DNA from: Tachypleus tridentatus
Lineage: Eukaryota > Arthropoda > Merostomata > Xiphosura > Limulidae
DNA length: 64,000 bases
NCBI RefSeq assembly: GCF_004210375.1
Contig: NC_134825.1
Location: 64,781,558 to 64,845,557, forward strand
Direction of reading: 5' to 3'
In this document: positions 57,917 through 64,000 of the stretch, piece after piece
Layout: each line of letters starts with the position of its first letter
How positions within the stretch are numbered: the first letter of the stretch is position 1
Program-made: the position numbers and the translations under genes
Notes under the pieces: generated by a model
Databases searched by the model: none
What the model was told of the DNA's origin: nothing
Seen by the model: only the letters and a program-made list of their open reading frames with translations

Positions 57917-59277
57917 ACTCAATTTTGTCAACTAAAACAATACAGGTCAAAAGCAAACGATTTTCAAGACAATGACCTGGAAATTATTTGGTCAATTTTG
58001 TGTTTATGTTTTCTCTAGAATGTTAGAATTAAAATGAACAGTTTTATTAGAACAGCATTTATTCTTAAGGATAGTAAAATAAAGCAAAAAAGTCTCTAGT
58101 TTGACTCACAGTAAGCCTTATTTAAAAAATATATCTGGAAAATTGTCTGTACAACTCATTGTGTTGAGATAAATAATTACATTTTATTACTTATTGCACA
58201 TAATCATATAAATAGAACCATAGAACGTTACATTATAGTTATACCTCGAAATTTGATATGTATGAGAGATGTATCGAAATGTGCAGAGAAGTTAATTTAT
58301 AATAGGGTTGTGTAAGTGTATTTTTCTGTTAATGTGTTCTATTCTTAACTGAATATTTGATATGTAAATTATTCTATGTACTACTACAATCGTTACAAAA
58401 ATATAGAGCCACTTTCATTGGGAGATGAAAATGAAAAAAATAGATAAATAAGAAGTTATCTATAAGTACTAAAGTTATTCTTTTATCTACATTCTTTATC
58501 TATTTCTATAAAAGTAATTAAAATATGACAATTAGAAACGTATTATTATTAAATATATAATGTTGAAAAATATTATTTTTTTTACAACAGACCTTCTACG
58601 TTTACTAAAAGCGTTCTCAGTATCGTTAAAAGAAGTTTAGTAAGCTTTCAAAACTATGGTAATATTAGTACCTATATTTTCATAAAATCAGAGATTGGTT
58701 AAAACAGCAATATCGTATCTATAAGATGCCTGATTGGGTCAGAACGCGCGAATCACCACTTGTTATTACAGAGCTACATTCAAAATTTAATAAAATCTGT
58801 TTATTATCAATATACATAAAGAAAGTTTAAAACCTATATTTTAATATTTTACAATTTTTTAATTTCTTATTTCAAAAAAAAATATTTAAATAAATTATAT
58901 CTCTTTGCTTCTGTGTATCAAGTGACAATTGGTTACTCATAATTGCTCATTTTATATTGTCTTACTATCCCTCTATGATCCTCTTAGTTTGACAAAAATG
59001 ACACACTTTCAGCATATCTTTAGTAATATATAATATAAACTTACAACCTCCACTTTTATCGCGTCACTAAAATATAAGCCACAAAATCAAACTCGTATGT
59101 CATGCCCACCTATCACATTCCAGCTTACAAAAATATGTCAATAATTTTCTCTGACATTATGTAGTGGATTATTTTTAACCAATAGAAAGAGAAAGTTATA
59201 ATTTACCGACTTATTTATAAGGATAACTCATGCTGACAAACATTTGAATGACTAGGTGTACAAATTTATTGTAATTA

Positions 59278-59674
59278 TTGGGTTAAGGAATAATTCGTGA
59301 GCGTTTTTCAAGTTAAAAAAATATATTTATAAATGAAACGCTTTCGCAAAATATTTCATGTCATTTGGTAGATGATTTTTTGCTCTAATAGATGGTGTGT
59401 TTGATTTTCATGTGTCTTTAATTTTTGCTTTCAATTACAGCTCATTAAATGGACTGTCAAGTGGTCAAAATCGAGCATTTTCGACACCATCTGCTTTTCG
59501 CATTTAATTTCTTGCAATTTCGTTTAAAACAATGCATACTATATACCTAGGTATTACATGAAATAAAGTATCATAATAAATGTTTTGGGTGTAATGTGTT
59601 CATGCATTGAAGTCTTGCATGTAATGCTTGAATGAAATTATTTAAAAACGCTCACGAATTATTCCTCAACCTAC
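59278..59674 (+). mobile_element. mariner-type deletion derivative
   Basis: A 397-bp element with ~31-bp terminal inverted repeats (core GGAATAATTCGTGAGCGTTT at both ends, inverted) and TA on each side (59276-59277 and 59675-59676). The interior keeps the start of a transposase frame at 59449-59550. The rest of the transposase is missing. Confidence 0.88.
59449..59550 (+). pseudogene. mariner transposase N-terminal remnant
   Basis: The ATG at 59449 opens a 33-codon frame reading MDCQVVKIEHFRHHLLFAFN before diverging and stopping at TAG 59548-59550. A hydrophobic HxRHxLLFxF segment right after the start is the N-terminal helix typical of mariner-family transposases. The DNA-binding helix-turn-helix region beyond it and the whole catalytic DDD domain are deleted. 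It lies about 170 bp inside the left inverted repeat, as expected for a transposase start. Confidence 0.75.
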
Positions 59675-59860
59675 TATTATTGAGATGACCTTGACCAGGT
59701 AATAGAATTATTTTGTGTGGCTTTTGAACTAAGATATAAACGTATTTATATACAAATGAAAATGTGTTTTAAGAAGGACAGATAATCTTATTGTACTATA
59801 TTTCATAAAGACAAGAAACACTATTTTCGGACGCAAAGTATCTCAAAAACATCCTAAAAA

Positions 59861-60148
59861 AGGGCCCGGCATGGCCAAGCATGTTAAGGCGTTTGACTCG
59901 TAATCTGAGGGTTGCGGGTTCGAATCCCGGTCATACCAAACATGCTCGCCCTTTCGGCTGTGAGGGCGTTATGAAATGACAGTCAATCTTACTATTCGTT
60001 GGTAAAAAAGTAGCCCAAGAGTTGGCGGTGGGTGGTGATGACTAGCTGCCTTCCCTCTAGTCTTACACTGCTAAATTAGGGACGGCTAGCACAGATAACC
60101 CTCGAGCAGCTATGCGCGAAATTAAAAAACAAACAATAACAACAAACG
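59861..60148 (+). mobile_element. SINE family A, full length, with TSD
   Basis: Head GGGCCCGGCATGGCCAAGCA, B box GGGTTCGAATCCCGG, complete body and tail AAATTAAAAAACAAACAATA. Target duplication TCCTAAAAA at 59852-59860 and 60149-60157. One of the best-preserved copies on the + strand. Confidence 0.93.
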
Positions 60149-60597
60149 TCCTAAAAAGGGGCGGTTTAATATTTCATACTCTTTGAAATTAACAGAATAT
60201 ATATAAAAATGTATATTAATTATAAATGAAAAAGTAACAAGATATCGAGATTTTTAATAAAAATGGAAATAATTTTAAACATTAGGTGTAATAAAATGGA
60301 TAAATAAATTACATTAAAGTGTGTAAAAGCATTCTATAAAAAAATCTGTATGTAATTCAATGATAAATTTGAAATTCTGAATAGTATTTTTAGTTGGAGA
60401 GTGTAATTTTCCTACCATATGCGTGGATGATTTTTATAAAATCTATACATTTCAGAATAAGTTTAAAATAAAAATAAAACATGGAAATAAAATGTGAATG
60501 AAAAGTTCATCCAGACTTTGTTTGATAGCATGCGCATGCGTACTTATGATCCTATCAAGAGGACTAGCCTTAATTTTAATATTATTATTAATAATTT

Positions 60598-60720
60598 GGG
60601 TTCCCCGTTTGTACAGCGGTAAGTCTACGGATTTACAACGCTAAAATCAGGTGTTCGATTCCCCTCGGTGGACTCAGCAGATAACCCGATGTGGCTTTGC
60701 TATAAGAAAGCACAGACACA
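60598..60720 (+). mobile_element. SINE family B, full length
   Basis: Head TTCCCCGTTTGTACAGCGGT, anticodon-like GATTTACAACG, B box TGTTCGATTCCCC, body CAGCAGATAACCCGATGTGG and tail CTATAAGAAAGCACAGACAC. Confidence 0.88.
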
Positions 60721-60950
60721 ACCAATCTGAGTGTCTGAAGAGGATCTAGTCTAAAGAGTCATGGTTCGCTTCCCACTGTCGCAATAAAAAGTTTCGCACT
60801 TTGGAGCCTGTGACGTTCTATAACATTGACGGACAAATCCAACTATTCGGTTAAACAAGAGTTGTGATTGATGCTGATGCTAACAACCATTCCTATAGTC
60901 CATTATTTCAAAGTGAGATATGGCCACGCGAGGATAACATTTTGCGTGGT
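60721..60950 (+). mobile_element. SINE family A, very old copy
   Basis: Scattered family A landmarks in order: GTTCGCTTCCCAC, ACATTGACGG, AAATCCAACTATTCGG, ACAAGAGTTG and TGATGCTGATGC. The head start and tail are lost. It immediately follows the family B copy. Confidence 0.5.
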
Positions 60951-61154
60951 TTAGAGTGAAAATTCTCGAACAATTATTGTTGTTAGAAATAAGAGGAACG
61001 AACTCAGCTTATAACTGATCCAATATTCTAGGTTTTCAATAATGAGATGCGTATTTATTCTCGAAACAATGGTGTATTTCTAGGCTAAATTGTTAGCGTT
61101 GTTTGGTAGATTAGAGCCTACCACATGTGCTTAGCTTGTAGTCCAGAGCTTTTT

Positions 61155-61434
61155 GTTTTGTTTTTTGTTTTTGAATTTCGCGCAAAGCTACTCGAGGGCT
61201 CTCTGCGCTAGCCGTCCCTAATTTAGCAGTGTAAGGCTAGAGGGAAGGCAGCTAATCATAACCATCCACCGCCAACTCTTGGACTTTCTTTTACCAACGA
61301 ATAGTGGGATTGACAGTCACATTATGACGCCCCACGGCTGAAATGGCGAGCATGTTTGGTGCGATCGGGATTTGAACCCGCGACCCTCGGATTACGAGTC
61401 GAACGCCTTAACCCACCTGGTTATGTTGGGCTTC
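61155..61434 (-). mobile_element. SINE family A, full length, with TSD
   Basis: Tail TTTTTTGTTTTTGAATTTCG to head end TATGTTGGGC. Target duplication GAGCTTTTT at 61146-61154 and 61435-61443. Confidence 0.92.
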
Positions 61435-62166
61435 GAGCTTTTTAAACCAAGGATACAGACGGGTTTTAAAACTCGTGGATAAAATCTATTATTTATGATA
61501 TCGATAACTGAATATAGTTCCGGTAAAAACTAAACCAAAATAATATGTAGATAAAATATATTATTTTTTTTTATCTGGTACAATCTTGATCATGTCTGTG
61601 TAGATAATACTTCCACGCCTTTACGAGTGAAGCGATAAGTAAATAAATGGTGCACCATGGAGAAAGGATTAAATGTGAACGGCAGAAAGGATATACTGTT
61701 AGTACTGATCCATCATAACTTAGGCAATATCCAGTTCAATTTGTTTCTTTTTGCTCAAGAATCGATATAAAACCATCATAACTTAGAAAAAGGAAATTTC
61801 ATGCAACATTTATTTGAATTTATAACTTTCGACTTGGCTTCATTCAGTCTTAATTATGAGGAATATATTTCCACAAAATTGGACTTGCTGATATGTCGCA
61901 CACCTAAGACCTGAATTACTTTAGTTATTGTATTTCTTGAAATAATAAAAGTAAATATTCGTTTAGGAAAATACACACACAGAGGTAATACTGTTTCAAT
62001 TTTAAATGATGAGAAACCCGCTGGAAATTAAAATGTATCTCAGAATAATGACCAAGGAAGGTCGTAACGTCGTCCTCTGCTTTATTAGTAAAAGTGTTAA
62101 TACCCATACCAGCCATCTTAGATACATGTTTTAATCTTAATTATTACAGTTTTCCATGTTTAAAGT

Positions 62167-62445
62167 GGCCCGGCATTTCAAAATGGTTAAGGCACTCGAC
62201 TTGTAATCTGAGGGTCGCGGGTTCGAATCCCCACCACACCAAACATGCTCGTTATTTCAGCCGTGGGGGCCTTATAAAGTTACGGTCAATCCCACTATTC
62301 GTTGATAAAAGAGTAGCTCAAGAGTTGGCGGTGAATGGTGATGACTAGCTTCCTTCCCTCTAGTCTTACATTGGTAAATTAGGGATGGCTAGCGCACATA
62401 TTTCTCGTGTAGCTTTGTGCGAAATTAAAAAAACAAACACAAAAC
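62167..62445 (+). mobile_element. SINE family A, full length
   Basis: Head GGCCCGGCATTTCAAAATGG (A-box region altered), B box GGGTTCGAATCCCC, complete body and tail GTGCGAAATTAAAAAAACAA. No clear target duplication. Confidence 0.9.
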
Positions 62446-62806
62446 TGAAAAGAGTTGAAGCAATGAAAAGACATATTAGAAAGAAAAAAAGGGTAAAACA
62501 CTACGTATGATAAACAAAGCTGGAGTCAGTACAACTTACACAGTTGAATGGAAACGTTAGAAAGGAAGGTACAGAAGAGAAATGATCAATAATTAATATT
62601 AGACAGTGATCAACGAGCACTAGAAGAATATAGAACGAGGTAAAAACTGACTAGTATTTGACTATTATAAGAGAATAAATTATAACAGAGCATGAAATAA
62701 AAAGAAATTGTCAGTATTAGACAGTAAGATATAGAAATTGTAAACAAAAATAATACAATAATTAGTCAATGTTGCTAAGTAAGTAAGTACCAGATTTAAG
62801 TCATAC

Positions 62807-62852
62807 CTTTCGGACATCTCATCCTGACATGCCTTGCAGTAGATAGCGGACA
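62807..62852 (-). CDS. 46-base internal exon, zinc-knuckle first half
   Basis: On the - strand a pyrimidine-rich tract (TTCTTTCTATTTTCTGAAG, AG at 62853-62854) precedes 46 bases. These end CCGAAAG directly before the donor GTATGA (62801-62806). In the one open frame the exon reads SAIYCKACQDEMSE plus two bases (AG). Those two bases are completed to Arg by the single leading base of the terminal exon at 53406, giving YCKACQDEMSERHCSKHD across the junction. It enters in phase 1, so an upstream exon ending in one codon base must exist at higher coordinates, probably beyond 62853. The frame is too short to be significant alone; the case rests on both splice sites, phase fit and motif continuity. 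The spacing resembles the knuckle preceding PR/SET domains, but no PR domain follows. Confidence 0.5.
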
Positions 62853-63633
62853 CTTCAGAAAATAGAAAGAATAACTACAGCTATTAACATCAGTATAAAG
62901 TATTCTGTCGTAATAAGAGAAAAAAAAACAGATTCGTGAACAGGTGTTTTTAAACGTTTCATATAACAATATAACTAATATTTCACATTTAGAGAATACT
63001 GTAAACAGCTGAAAAATTTAACAGTCTGTTGTTTTATCTTATAAATGTTAGTTAATAATACATATGTTTTGTTACCTTTGATTCTTAAGAAAATATATCA
63101 TCTATTTGATATTATACATCAGCACACTATTTTGATCAATTAATAGTCCTTTATATGTTTATTGTATTATATCTTTATGATATATTTATACGTTGTTATA
63201 CTTATATATGTAGCATGTATGAAATTTATTCCTAACGATTTTTGTCTATACATTTTTAAAGCTTAAAGTTGAGTATGAATCATGTATGATTTAAATAAGT
63301 CGTGTTAGAAGAGTTATTCACTTTTCTCGCACTCTCTTGTTAAAAGTACGACATTCTAATTGATTTGAACAAGATACATTTGAAGATAAAAATTTTAATT
63401 AGAACAAAAACCGAAAAGAAACGTCACAAGTGCGCGACAGTCTTAATTACTTCCAATAGAGTGATTGTAGAGAAAAGAACCCGTATTTAAAACAGCTATA
63501 TATCAGAATTAATTTAACTAGGAGAACTAAATTATTATCAGAGATACCGAAAAATTAATTTGAAAGGAACTGGATGTGATACAGACACCTCAAAAACATT
63601 TACAAAAGAACTGGTGTTTAAAATGCTTAACAA
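62853..63633. other. non-coding, presumed intron
   Basis: AT-rich. No exon ending in the required phase with a convincing donor was found on the - strand. Confidence 0.4.
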
Positions 63634-64000
63634 TCAGCACATCAAGCCTATCTCTAAACGATACTTCTATATGATTAATTTATTTTAGAATGTTCATTGA
63701 TCTTTACAATATATTGCACACTGACTGACAGTCTATCCCTAAACGACACTTTTAAATGAATAGTTTATTTTAGAATGTTCATTGATCTTTACAATATATT
63801 GCACACTGACTGACAGTCTATCCCTAAACGACACTTTTAAATGAATAGTTTATTTTAGAATGTTCATTGATCTTTGCATTATCTTGCACATTAACTGATG
63901 GTCTATTTCTAAACAACAGTTCTACATGAATAATTTATTTTAGAATGTTCATTGACGTTTACAACATATTGCACACTGACTGACAGTCTATCCCTAAACG
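63634..64000 (+). repeat. 85-bp satellite running off the window
   Basis: The anchor TATTTTAGAATGTTCATTGA occurs at 63681, 63766, 63851 and 63936, an exact 85-bp period. Each unit also contains ACTGACTGACAGTCTATCCC and TAAACGACACTTTTAAATGA. Units at about 63700-63850 are almost identical and the left edge is more diverged. The array continues past position 64000. Confidence 0.93.

Larger units (their letters stand above)
53407..62806 (-). other. probable 9.4-kb intron
   Basis: Sequence between the phase-compatible exons at 62807-62852 and 52518-53406. It contains SINEs of all three families and a mariner derivative. Repeat-free subintervals (54051-55040, 56675-57792, 57928-59277, 61444-62166) hold only AT-rich sequence with no exon I can defend. 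Additional small exons cannot be excluded. Confidence 0.5.

Overview
This window is AT-rich animal DNA that is almost entirely non-coding. It has TATA/CCAAT-type promoter sequence, GT/AG splice signals, long introns, non-LTR and mariner-type transposons, and about 45 copies or fragments of tRNA-derived SINEs. The SINE set and general texture suggest an arthropod, most likely a chelicerate such as a horseshoe crab. That assignment is inference from pattern memory, not proof. There is no prokaryotic gene organisation, rRNA, functional-looking tRNA gene or CRISPR array.

Only two stretches look like host protein-coding sequence. On the + strand, 3146-3425 looks like a first coding exon (93 codons plus one base, strong GTGAGT donor) about 0.7 kb downstream of a CCAAT/TATA promoter candidate at 2372-2403. 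On the - strand, a terminal exon at 52518-53406 (295 codons) has a good acceptor. A 46-base exon at 62807-62852 is phase-compatible with it across a 9.4-kb intron. Joined, they give a C-x2-C-x7-C-x2-H pattern reminiscent of the zinc knuckle found before PR/SET domains. The tail is Ser/His/Lys-rich and ends in degenerate ~14-residue repeats. Neither gene could be named.

The rest is a repeat landscape. Three SINE families are present: A (about 270-290 bp), B (about 115-130 bp) and C (about 115-130 bp). Each has a tRNA-like head with a B box, and several copies have exact 9-13 bp target-site duplications. All three share a short 3' domain. A non-LTR retrotransposon fragment (19623-21721, reverse transcriptase with YADD) sits inside the tRNA-like head of a family A SINE with an 11-bp target duplication. 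Two TA-flanked Tc1/mariner-type deletion derivatives keep a transposase C-terminus (23330-23568) and N-terminus (59278-59674). A further dispersed repeat, family X, occurs at about 39962, 45319 and 45990.

Tandem arrays: 40-bp (5160-5780), 59/61-bp with higher-order structure (10300-12226), 30-bp (28040-28660), about 32-bp (31810-32165), and 85-bp running off the right edge (63634-64000). Other structures are a perfect 24-bp palindrome (12894-12945), a foldback of about 250 bp (29196-29446) and a G-quadruplex-type run (18687-18712). Intervals not otherwise described are plain AT-rich sequence in which I see no gene.
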